64,000 nt of DNA from DATHBD01 sp035296325 (GTDB taxonomy: Bacteria > Actinomycetota > Actinomycetes > Mycobacteriales > Micromonosporaceae), in assembly GCA_035296325.1 (NCBI GenBank), contig DATHBD010000002.1, positions 67,082 to 131,081 of the forward strand. The letters are read 5' to 3'. Below are positions 28,944 through 36,932 of this stretch, piece by piece; position 1 is the first letter of the stretch; each line of letters starts with the position of its first letter. The notes under the pieces are model-generated. The model worked only from the letters and a program-made list of their open reading frames with translations, was not told the origin of the DNA and made no database searches. The position numbers and the translations under genes are program-made.

Positions 28944-29906
28944 GTGGAGCGCGAAAATCGCGTGGTCGGTGCGGTGGTCGGCTCGGCTGTCGGCGATGCC
29001 CTGGGTGCGCCGTTCGAGTTCGGGCCGCCGTCGGTGCTCTCCCGACGGTTCCCGGACGCGTCCGACGCCGCCGGTGCGGAAATGTGCGGGGGTGGTGGGT
29101 GGGCTCCCGGTGAGGCCACCGACGACACGCAGATGGCTCTGCTCGTCGCCGAGTCCCTGCTCGACGCCGGCGGGTTCGACGGTGCCGACATGTTCGGGCG
29201 CTTCTGCCGGTGGGCCGCCGCCGAACCGAAGGACATCGGCCTGCAGACCGATGCCGTGCTCAGCTCCGGGCTGCCCTGGGACCGCGCCGCGGCGGACTAC
29301 TACGCCCGTCGCGGGCGGGCGGCGGGTAACGGGTCGCTGATGCGAACCACCCCGGCGGCAGTCTTCTTCGCAGGCCAGGGCCGCGCCGGCACCATGGACG
29401 CCGCCCGACGGATCTCGGCACTCACGCACGGCGACCCCGCCGCCGGGGAGGGTTGCGCGATCTTCCACGAGCTGATCCGCATCGCGCTCGACGGCGGCGA
29501 TCCGCTGAGAACGATCGCTGACGTACTCTCCGCCGTGGCCACCGACCACCGGCCCCGGTGGGTCACCGTCCTGGCCCCGGACTGGCACCCCGACCAGGCC
29601 ACCGAAACCAACGGTGCCGTGTGGCCCACGCTCGGATCCGCGGTGTGGGCGTTGCGGACAACCTCGTCGTTCGACGCGGCGCTCCGCAAGGTGATCGATC
29701 TGGGCGGCGACACCGACACCGTTGCTGCCGTGACGGGTGGGCTCGCCGGCGCGGTTTACGGCATCGATGCCATCCCGCACCGGTGGATCTCACCGCTGTT
29801 CGTCCAGCTACCCGGATTTGGCGACAAGCCGTGGACCCCAGGTGACCTGTCCGACCTTGCTGTCCGGCTCGACCACTCGTCCGGACCTCCCAAGTTGGCC
29901 CGTTGA
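28944..29906 (+). CDS. ADP-ribosylglycohydrolase (DraG-type)
   Basis: Removes ADP-ribose from a protein, nucleic acid or small molecule. The 320-residue product has the DraG metal-site motifs: GSAVGDALGAPFE, ATDDTQMA with the paired Asp ligands, GNGSLMR, THGDP and LGGDTDTVAAVTGGLAGA near the C-terminus, all present. GTG 28944 is the start; the nearest purine stretch is GGACGGTGAG. No ADP-ribosyltransferase partner is adjacent. Confidence 0.92.
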   Translation: MERENRVVGAVVGSAVGDALGAPFEFGPPSVLSRRFPDASDAAGAEMCGGGGWAPGEATDDTQMALLVAESLLDAGGFDGADMFGRFCRWAAAEPKDIGLQTDAVLSSGLPWDRAAADYYARRGRAAGNGSLMRTTPAAVFFAGQGRAGTMDAARRISALTHGDPAAGEGCAIFHELIRIALDGGDPLRTIADVLSAVATDHRPRWVTVLAPDWHPDQATETNGAVWPTLGSAVWALRTTSSFDAALRKVIDLGGDTDTVAAVTGGLAGAVYGIDAIPHRWISPLFVQLPGFGDKPWTPGDLSDLAVRLDHSSGPPKLAR

Positions 29907-29918
29907 CACGTCGTATCG

Positions 29919-30572
29919 TTACCGTGGCCGCGATCCGGCAAGATATGGAAAGGCCAGCGGCGGCGGACCGCCGGCTAGGCGCGTGCTGATGAGATCAGCG
30001 CATTCCTCCGGTCGGAGCACCGAGGTATCGATCTCAAGGTCGTATATCCCCGGTGTATGCACCGCCTCATGCCACAAGCCCACCGGGTCCTCGACGGTGC
30101 CACCCTGGTTGTACCCTTCGCCGCCCCAGGTGGCACGGCGGCGTTCCATGGCCACCGCCACCGGGCAGCGCACACCGACGAACAGCACCGGCAGCCCCAG
30201 CAGTTGCCGGGCGCAGGTGCGCAGGATGTGCCGCGGAACGGAATAGGAGTCGTGGTGCACCGTGTCGACGACGACGTTGACGCCCAACCGGCTGTGTGCC
30301 GCTATCGCCGCGTACATGCCGCGATACAGCGTCACCACAGTGGGCTCGAGGTCGGGACGCTCACCGCCGGGCCGCAGGCCGATTCCAGGCTGGAACCGGG
30401 CCGGCGTCATCCGTTTGAAGAAGTCGACGCCGAGGTTCATCCACACGCCCTCGAACCTGGCCTGGATCGCGCCGGCGACGCTCGACTTTCCCGAGCGTGG
30501 CGGACCATTGAGGATCACGATCTGGCCGGACGGCACCTCGATGTACGGTCCCTCCAAGACGTCATTGCCCAC
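29919..30572 (-). CDS. chloramphenicol phosphotransferase-like kinase
   Basis: A 217-residue P-loop kinase of the CPT family: Walker A NGPPRSGKSSVAGAI, DFFKRMTP, a conserved DTVHHD in place of the DxxxH catalytic segment, then VRCPVAVAMERR. The type member phosphorylates chloramphenicol in Streptomyces venezuelae; most homologues are uncharacterised small-molecule kinases. The ATG follows TTGGAGGGACCGTAC in other frames; an internal start is also possible. It is convergent with the ADP-ribosylglycohydrolase. Confidence 0.82.
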   Translation of the reverse strand: MGNDVLEGPYIEVPSGQIVILNGPPRSGKSSVAGAIQARFEGVWMNLGVDFFKRMTPARFQPGIGLRPGGERPDLEPTVVTLYRGMYAAIAAHSRLGVNVVVDTVHHDSYSVPRHILRTCARQLLGLPVLFVGVRCPVAVAMERRRATWGGEGYNQGGTVEDPVGLWHEAVHTPGIYDLEIDTSVLRPEECADLISTRLAGGPPPLAFPYLAGSRPR

Positions 30573-30623
30573 CGCATCAACCTAACCGACACCGGACAGG
30601 GCGGCTTCACGAGTCGGGATGCC

Positions 30624-30890
30624 ATGAGCGGCACGGAATTTCCGCCGTCGATCGGTAAGGTGGCATCGCGTGGGCTGGCGCTCAGCGGCTATACGCGTTA
30701 TGACGAACTCACCAGCGTGACGCGGGCGCAACTGTTGAAAATCCATGGCGTGGGCCCCAAGGCGATCGAGAGAGATCTCGCCACCGCCGGTCCTACGGCG
30801 GTGTCGCGGTGCCCTAATATTCGAGGCGGTCGGTATTCGGCTTGCTCGTTGGAGGTTCGCCGCCCATATCGGCCTACATTGGACAGCTGA
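30624..30890 (+). CDS. small helix-hairpin-helix protein with divergent C-terminus
   Basis: An 88-residue frame. Residues 1-55 match a family of small actinobacterial proteins resembling the RNA polymerase alpha C-terminal domain: FPPSIGKVASRGLALSGYTRYDEL then LLKIHGVGPKAIERD. In that family the chain normally ends soon after GPKAI with a short helix; here about 30 residues of atypical low-complexity sequence follow, and this tail overlaps what should be the promoter of the next gene. It may carry an old frameshift near 30775. Probably nucleic-acid binding. Confidence 0.5.
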   Translation: MSGTEFPPSIGKVASRGLALSGYTRYDELTSVTRAQLLKIHGVGPKAIERDLATAGPTAVSRCPNIRGGRYSACSLEVRRPYRPTLDS

Positions 30891-30941
30891 TCCGCCGCGC
30901 ACGCCGATGCGTCGGATTGGCCGAGATCACGGGGGAACTGT

Positions 30942-33278
30942 ATGTCTGTAAGAACGGTGCAATCCCGCCTGCTCGCAATCGGGCTGTTCGTAGGTATCCT
31001 CGTCGCACCGGGCACCGCGGCACAGGCCGCGCCGTCCGAGCCGGCGCCGACAGCGACCGCGGTGCCCGGTGCCGCGCAGACGGCGGCTGCCGTGGTCGAG
31101 GATCCGACGAACCTCGCGTCGCCCGACGAGAAGGTCAAGGCGGCCCGCGCGATCGGGATCAACCCCGACGTCGCCCTGCTGGTCCAGAACGATCAGGGAT
31201 TCGTCTTCGCGCTGTGGGAACGGCCTGAGGCCGGCACCTACGTCAAGGCCGAAGCACTCCGCGCATATCGCTCTGATGACCGGAACGCCGCGTACGACTT
31301 CATCGTCCGGGGGATCTTCGTGGCGGTAGCCGACGACGCCCAAGCCAAGATCTTGGCGGATGCGGCACAGGCGCGTCGGCGCTCGGTGGCGGTGGCCGTG
31401 GGTCTTGACCCGTCGGAGACCGCGCTCGTTGAGAAGGGCGACCGCGACTTCATCTTCAGTGTGTGGCAGCGCGTGACCGCGGGTAGTCACGTCTGGGCGG
31501 CCGCCAGGGACGCGATCGCCGACGGCACCGACCAGGATGACTGGAACGCGTTCCTCGACACCGGTGCGCAGGCGGCAGTCGAGCAGGACCTGCGGGACGC
31601 GATTTCGAAGGCTGACAAGGAGCTCGCGGCCAAGCTGCGCGCCGAGCAGTTGGCCAACGCCAAAAAGTCGCTGCTCCAGCTTCTGCTGCTGCCCGTTCCC
31701 GATGAACTGGTCGCCGCGCCGAACCGGCAGTACGTGCTGCATGTGCACAACAACGCAAAAGGCCTCGAGGTGTCGTTGGCCTCGCAGGTGGCCCTGAACG
31801 CGCCGGACGCCAGCCTCGAGCAGGCACTGAGCGACTTCATCTTCACCGGCGGCGCTGCCGCGAACAAGCGGGACGAGGACGCCGCAGCGGCCAGGGAACT
31901 GGCCGGCTACCGCGACCGGGTGATCGTCATCCGGGACGCCGCGAAGCATGACGGGTTCCAGCCGACCGTGGTGGTGGCGGCGCAGCGGGCGCTGGCCGAG
32001 AACACGTTGCTCGGGTTGCAGACGTTCCTCCTCAAGGGCCAGGACGAGGCGCGCGCCAAGGACCGGCGGCTGGACTTCGGGACCGGCTTCGAGCCCGGCG
32101 ACTCCCGGCCGAACTGGCAGAACACGATCGACGCAGCCGTTGCCGGCCGTGGTGGCATGGCCAACGTCGGCGGCATCACCAGCACGCTGACCACCTCGGA
32201 GCTGGGCGTTCGGCCTTCACCCGTGGCGCACAGCGGCGGGAACGTCCTCATGTACTCCGGTATGGACAACAACGGCACCAGGTCCTTCGCCTACAACCAG
32301 GCGTACGCGATGAGCAAGGTGTCGGTGCGCCCGACCACGCAGTTGTCGTACTGGATCTATCCGCAGAGCAGCACCCAGTTCACGGCGGTGGCCGGCGGTA
32401 ACAGCACGTGTGTGGCGGTCGACCTGATCTTCTCGGACGGCACCAACCTGCGCGACTCGGCCGCCCGGGATCAGCGCGGCAACGGGGTCCACCCCGGGAA
32501 GCAGTGCGGCAAGCTGACCCTCGACGCTTGGAACGAGGTCGTCGTGAACGTGGGTGCGGTCGCCGCCGGCAAGTCGATCCTGCGCATCACCGTCGGATAC
32601 GACCAGCCGGCCAACACCGGGGGCTACCGGGGATTTGTGGACGACCTGAAGCTCACCGACCTGGAGAGCGCACCCCAGTTCCGTACCTCCGCGGAGGCCG
32701 GTGAAACCAGGCTGAGCTGGACGAACTCGGCGGACGTGGGGGACGCCCCGCGCGGCGGGCTGATCAACGTCGGCCCGATCGTCTCCACCGCCACCGGCCC
32801 GGAGCTGCTCGAAGGCGTGACAACCGGGCGCACCGGGACGAAGGTCCTCCTCTACTCCGGCAAGGACGCCAGCACCACCAGGTCGCACGCGTACATGAAG
32901 GCGTACGCATTGAGTGAGGCGTACGTGTCGGCGGGCACTCAGCTCTCGTACTGGGTCTACCCGCAGAGCACCAAGGCGTTCGGCTCGGTGACGGGCAGCA
33001 ACAGTAGCTGTGTCGCGATCGACCTGATCCTGGAGGACAAGATGGGCGGCGCCATCACCAGCCTGCGCGACTCGGGTGTCAAGGACCAGCGCGGCAATGG
33101 GGTCCACCCCGGGAAGCAGTGCGGCAAGCTGCCGCTCGACACCTGGACCCAGGTCGTTGTGCCGCTGGGCGCGGTCGCCAACGGCAAGCGGATCGCCCAG
33201 ATCGACATTGGCTACGACCAGGTCGGCAACACCGGCGGTTACCGCGGCTTCATCGACGACATCCGCATCACCCAGTAA
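30942..33278 (+). CDS. exported ALF-repeat protein with two C-terminal beta-sandwich domains
   Basis: First of four ALF-family genes. The 778-residue protein has a Sec signal (1-30), an Ala-rich helical ALF-repeat region (about 48-372) and two tandem homologous beta-rich domains (about 375-573 and 574-778). Each of these carries LSYWIYPQSS/LSYWVYPQST, RDQRGNGVHPGKQCGKL and NTGGYRGFxDDxxxT, a pattern resembling carbohydrate-binding sandwiches with a final Asp pair. There is no enzyme motif. Its ALF half is about 70% identical by eye to that of the convergent gene 33560-35482. The start follows CACGGGGGA, a leader shared with the other plus-strand family members. Likely role: surface binding or scaffold. 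Confidence 0.82.
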   Translation: MSVRTVQSRLLAIGLFVGILVAPGTAAQAAPSEPAPTATAVPGAAQTAAAVVEDPTNLASPDEKVKAARAIGINPDVALLVQNDQGFVFALWERPEAGTYVKAEALRAYRSDDRNAAYDFIVRGIFVAVADDAQAKILADAAQARRRSVAVAVGLDPSETALVEKGDRDFIFSVWQRVTAGSHVWAAARDAIADGTDQDDWNAFLDTGAQAAVEQDLRDAISKADKELAAKLRAEQLANAKKSLLQLLLLPVPDELVAAPNRQYVLHVHNNAKGLEVSLASQVALNAPDASLEQALSDFIFTGGAAANKRDEDAAAARELAGYRDRVIVIRDAAKHDGFQPTVVVAAQRALAENTLLGLQTFLLKGQDEARAKDRRLDFGTGFEPGDSRPNWQNTIDAAVAGRGGMANVGGITSTLTTSELGVRPSPVAHSGGNVLMYSGMDNNGTRSFAYNQAYAMSKVSVRPTTQLSYWIYPQSSTQFTAVAGGNSTCVAVDLIFSDGTNLRDSAARDQRGNGVHPGKQCGKLTLDAWNEVVVNVGAVAAGKSILRITVGYDQPANTGGYRGFVDDLKLTDLESAPQFRTSAEAGETRLSWTNSADVGDAPRGGLINVGPIVSTATGPELLEGVTTGRTGTKVLLYSGKDASTTRSHAYMKAYALSEAYVSAGTQLSYWVYPQSTKAFGSVTGSNSSCVAIDLILEDKMGGAITSLRDSGVKDQRGNGVHPGKQCGKLPLDTWTQVVVPLGAVANGKRIAQIDIGYDQVGNTGGYRGFIDDIRITQ
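31090..32057 (+). repeat. inverted paralogous repeat (partner about 34388-35345, minus strand)
   Basis: The stretch encoding the ALF region of the first ALF gene and the reverse-oriented stretch in the neighbouring gene translate to clearly paralogous sequence, from DPTNLA to FLLKGQDEARA. They flank two unrelated C-terminal modules, so the locus is an imperfect inverted repeat of about 1 kb arms, by protein similarity. Confidence 0.75.
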
Positions 33279-33295
33279 GGCCGCCGAACGCAGGA

Positions 33296-33323
33296 AGCGC
33301 CCGGACCTCGTGGTCCGGGCGCT
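33296..33323. terminator. hairpin terminator after the first ALF gene
   Basis: Perfect 12-base-pair stem (33296-33307 with 33312-33323) and a 4-base loop TCGT, 17 bases after the stop codon. Confidence 0.85.
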
Positions 33324-33559
33324 CTTGCGTCGCGTGACAGGAACCAGCATGCGCGGCGCGTGCGCTCTCGGCTCCCCGCCTCCCGGCCTCCCGGCCTCCC
33401 GTGCCGGCACCGGCCGGTGCGGGCCGCGGCTACCGGTCGTTCCCGTTCGGGCTGGCCAGGGCGTCCTCGACGTGGGATGACTGGAGTGCCCGGTCGGAGG
33501 ACGGGCGGACGCCGCCACCCCTGTGGTGCGGGGGTGACGGCGTCCGGGACCTGGCTGGC

Positions 33560-35482
33560 TCAGAAGACGAAGCTGAACGCGTTCCAGTCGGGTCGTGCGA
33601 TGAGGATGTTCGAGGACGGGTCGATCCATCCGCCCTTGCCGTTGCCCCGGTAGAAGCGCAGTTCGCCGGCGGCGTTGCGGCCGATCACGTCGGCTCGGCC
33701 GTCGCCGTTCCAGTCGCCGGGGGAGAAGATCAGGTTGAACTGGTTCCACCCGGTGCCGATCTCGTCGGGGTCGCTGCCGTTCTGCCATCCGCCCCTGCCG
33801 TTGCCGCGGTACAGCTTCAGCTCTCCTTTGGAGTTGCGAGCGATCACGTCGGCGAAGCCGTCGCTGTTGAAGTCGCCTGGGGAGAAGATGGAGGTGAACT
33901 GGTTCCAGCTGGAGCCGATCACGGTGGCCTTGCCGCCGTTCTTCCATCCGCCCGTGCCGTTGCCGCTGTACAGCAGCAGCTCTCCTGTGGAGTTGCGCAC
34001 GACCACGTCGGCGAAGCCGTCGCCGTTGAAGTCGCCCGGCGAGAAGATCGCGGTGTAATTCTGCCAGCCGCTGTCGATCAGAATGTTGGTCGCCGGGTTG
34101 ATCCAACCGCCCTTGCCGTTGCCGCGGTACAGGAACAGCTGGCCCTCCTTGCTCCGGGTGATCACGTCGTTGAAGCCGTCGCCGTTGAAGTCGCCCGGGG
34201 TGAAGATGGCCGTCCAGCGCGCCCAACCGGAGCCGATGTTCTTCCGCTCCTTGTTCTGGAACGTGCCGTTGCCCCTGCCCGCGTAGAGCCAGAGGGTGCC
34301 GGTGGTGGCGTCCGCGGCGACGATGTCCGGGAGCTTGTCGCCGTCGAAGTCCCAGGTGCGCTTCGCCTTGAGCGCGTTGTCCAGCGCCCGCGCCTCGTCC
34401 TGACCCTTGAGCAGGAAGGTCTGCAGCGCAACCACGGTGTTGGCGGCGAGCGCCTTCTCGGCAGCGGCGAGCAGGTTGGGGGCGAGGCCGTCGGCCTTGG
34501 CGTCATCGCGGATCTTGGTCACCTGGGTGCGGTAGTTGGCGAGTTCCTTGGCTGCCGCGGCGTCTTCATCCTTCTTGTTGGCGGCGGCGCCTCCGGTGAA
34601 GATGAAGTCCTGCAGCGCCTGCGCGAGGGCGGCGTCCGACGTGTTCAGCGCGACCTGCGAGGCCAGCTTCACTTCGGTGCCCTTGGCGTTGTTGTGCACG
34701 TGCAGCACATACTGGCGGTTCGGCGCGTTGACCAGCTCATCGGTCACCGGCAGCAGCAGCAGCTGCAGGAGGGACCGCTTCGCGGTGGCGAGCTGCTGCG
34801 CGGCCAGTTCAGCTGCCAGAACAGCGTTGGCGTTGATGATCGCCTCGTCCATGTCGCGCTTGGCCGCGACGGCCGCGCCGACGGTCAGGAACGCGGTCCA
34901 GTCCTCCTGGTCGGTGCCGTCGAGGATCGCGTCGCGGGCGGCGGTCCAGACGTGGCTGCCCGGGGTGACCCGCTGCCACACGCTGAAGATGAAGTCTCGG
35001 TCATTCTTCTCGATCAACGCGGTGTCCGACGGGTCCAGGCCCACGGTCACCGCGACCGAGCGGCGCAGGGCCTGGGCGCGGTCGGCAATGATCGCGACCT
35101 GGCCGTCATCGGCGGCGGCCGCGTAGATGCCGGTCGTGATGAAGTCGTACGCGGCGGTCGAGACGTCCGACTCGTATGCGCGCAGCGCCGAGACCTTGAC
35201 GAACGTGTCGGGCCTGGCCTCTCTCCAGATTCTCAAGACCAACAGCTGATCGTTGAGGCTCAACCAACTGAGATCCGGGTTGATCCCGAGCACGCGGACA
35301 GCCTTGGCTTTTTCATCGCCCGTCGCGAGATTCGTCGGGTCCGTCACGACGGCGGCGGTCGCGGCCGCGGTTGTCGCGGTCGGGTCCGAGGCCCACGCGG
35401 ACGGACCCGCCGCGGTGGACCCCACCATCGCCGTGGCGAGGCCGGCGATCAGTACGCCGACTCTGATTCTGTTTGATGACAC
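33560..35482 (-). CDS. exported ALF-repeat protein with C-terminal FG-GAP propeller
   Basis: A 640-residue secreted protein: signal peptide about 1-32, ALF helical region about 45-370, then an FG-GAP/VCBS beta-propeller at about 375-640. The propeller has at least five repeats of FSPGDFNGDGFADV type with calcium-binding Asp/Asn positions, alternating with LxLYRGNGKGGW. The ALF half is paralogous to the gene 30942-33278, but the C-terminal module is entirely different, showing module exchange. GTG 35482 with CGGGGAG 8 bases upstream is preferred; the open frame extends 30 codons further without a plausible signal. Likely a surface adhesin or part of a toxin-delivery assembly. Confidence 0.82.
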   Translation of the reverse strand: MSSNRIRVGVLIAGLATAMVGSTAAGPSAWASDPTATTAAATAAVVTDPTNLATGDEKAKAVRVLGINPDLSWLSLNDQLLVLRIWREARPDTFVKVSALRAYESDVSTAAYDFITTGIYAAAADDGQVAIIADRAQALRRSVAVTVGLDPSDTALIEKNDRDFIFSVWQRVTPGSHVWTAARDAILDGTDQEDWTAFLTVGAAVAAKRDMDEAIINANAVLAAELAAQQLATAKRSLLQLLLLPVTDELVNAPNRQYVLHVHNNAKGTEVKLASQVALNTSDAALAQALQDFIFTGGAAANKKDEDAAAAKELANYRTQVTKIRDDAKADGLAPNLLAAAEKALAANTVVALQTFLLKGQDEARALDNALKAKRTWDFDGDKLPDIVAADATTGTLWLYAGRGNGTFQNKERKNIGSGWARWTAIFTPGDFNGDGFNDVITRSKEGQLFLYRGNGKGGWINPATNILIDSGWQNYTAIFSPGDFNGDGFADVVVRNSTGELLLYSGNGTGGWKNGGKATVIGSSWNQFTSIFSPGDFNSDGFADVIARNSKGELKLYRGNGRGGWQNGSDPDEIGTGWNQFNLIFSPGDWNGDGRADVIGRNAAGELRFYRGNGKGGWIDPSSNILIARPDWNAFSFVF

Positions 35483-35738
35483 GTAAACGCTCCCCGAGAT
35501 GTCCAGCATTCGACGCGGAAACACACCGACGAGAGCCAAACAGCCCGGCCGTGGCGAATCCCCCGTAGCCACCTCACCACGAGGGCGGCCGTCGACAATC
35601 TAGACCGATGTGGATAGCTGCGCCACCCCGTCCGCGATGGACGGTTTGTCGGCGGGGCTGTGCCACGGCCGGATGTCTGCTAGGAATACCCAGCGGTCTT
35701 CGTCAACCGAAGCCGCGGTCTCGTCACGGGGGAGTTCC

Positions 35739-36857
35739 ATGATTCGCGTTCGCCTGCGCACATTCGCTCTGCTCACTGCGTCCACTCTGGCGGTGACACT
35801 CCCGGTCGCCGTCCGTCCCGCGCTCGCCGGCCCGCCAGCCGAGGTGCCCGGAGCGGCGGCGACCCAGCCGTCGGACCCGGGCGCCCGGTATCGCGTGCTG
35901 GTGCAGCGCTTCGCGGACCACGACCCGCGGTGGGAGGTGCAGACCGCCGCCTGGTCGGCCCTGCTCAGCGACGTGCCGACGGCGTTGACCGACTTCCTGA
36001 GCCCCGGCGGTGGCCTGGCGAAGGCCAGGGCCCAGGCGTCGGAGAATGCATCTCTCAACGATTTGGTGATCTCCCTCACGATCGAGGCGACCACTGACAC
36101 GACGTCGCCGATCGTGCACCTGACCGCGGTGCGGGCCTCGTTCGGGACTCTCGCCCAGAAGAAGCGCTATGTGGAGAGCGGGTTGGCTGAAGCCCAGGCG
36201 CTGGACGCCAAGCGCTCGCCGATCGTGCGGGCCAGGCAGCAGGCTCAGGAGGACCGCGCCTACGTGGCCGACATCGCCGCGCATGGTTCCGGCGCGTGGG
36301 TGCAGGAGGCCGCGCAGCGGGCGATCAAGAAGGGTACCGACAACGACATCGCCGAATTCTTCAAGCACACGTGGGCGAGCGCGGCTGACTGCGATCTCCA
36401 GGCGTACCGGCTGAATCGGTACGAGCAGGACGTCACCTACCGGCACCGGCTGGACCAGTTGATCGTGCTGGCCAAGCAGGCCCAGCAGGCGTACGAGGGT
36501 GCGTCGGAGGCCGCCAAGGCGAAAGCGGCCGCGGACGCGAAGCTGGCGTGGAACACCGCCGCGGAGACGGCTGCGGCCACCCAGGCATCGTGGCTGGCAA
36601 ACCAGCAGTTGGCGGCGGCGCAGGCCCAGTCATGGGCGGCGGTGCACGCCTTCGCGCTGACCGCCTCGACACAGCAGGACTGGCCGAAAATCGCGGATCG
36701 GACGTCCGGCACCCGTGGTGCCTGGGACGACGAGGTGAAGTGGGCGCAGGACCAGGCGCAGGAGTGGACCGCGCGGTACGAGTCTGCCAAGGCGAGCGCC
36801 GAGGCCATCCCGGCCGCGGCCCCGATCGCAACCCCGACCTCGACCTCGACACCCTGA
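35739..36857 (+). CDS. exported ALF-repeat protein, short form
   Basis: A 372-residue secreted protein with a signal peptide (about 1-30, ending PALAG), ALF-type helical repeats (RFADHDPRWEVQTAAWSALLS and VADIAAHGSGAWVQEAAQRAI) and an Ala-rich coiled-coil region (about 230-350). It ends in a short Pro/Thr/Ser tail with no extra module. The repeat WVQEAA-AI-GTDNDIAEF also occurs in the giant downstream protein. CACGGGGGA precedes ATG 35739. It is followed after 75 bases by the toxin polyprotein and is probably in the same transcription unit. Confidence 0.8.
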   Translation: MIRVRLRTFALLTASTLAVTLPVAVRPALAGPPAEVPGAAATQPSDPGARYRVLVQRFADHDPRWEVQTAAWSALLSDVPTALTDFLSPGGGLAKARAQASENASLNDLVISLTIEATTDTTSPIVHLTAVRASFGTLAQKKRYVESGLAEAQALDAKRSPIVRARQQAQEDRAYVADIAAHGSGAWVQEAAQRAIKKGTDNDIAEFFKHTWASAADCDLQAYRLNRYEQDVTYRHRLDQLIVLAKQAQQAYEGASEAAKAKAAADAKLAWNTAAETAAATQASWLANQQLAAAQAQSWAAVHAFALTASTQQDWPKIADRTSGTRGAWDDEVKWAQDQAQEWTARYESAKASAEAIPAAAPIATPTSTSTP

Positions 36858-36932
36858 CGCACCACGGGCTTGCGCCCGTGCAGACCGACTCGCTCTTCTT
36901 GGCAGCACGTCAGAATCTCACGGGGGAATGGG

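Noticed and set aside
33365..33405. Short CCTCCCGG triplication, possible mobile-element end
   Set aside because: Only three copies of 8-9 bases with no transposase, inverted termini or target duplication nearby.
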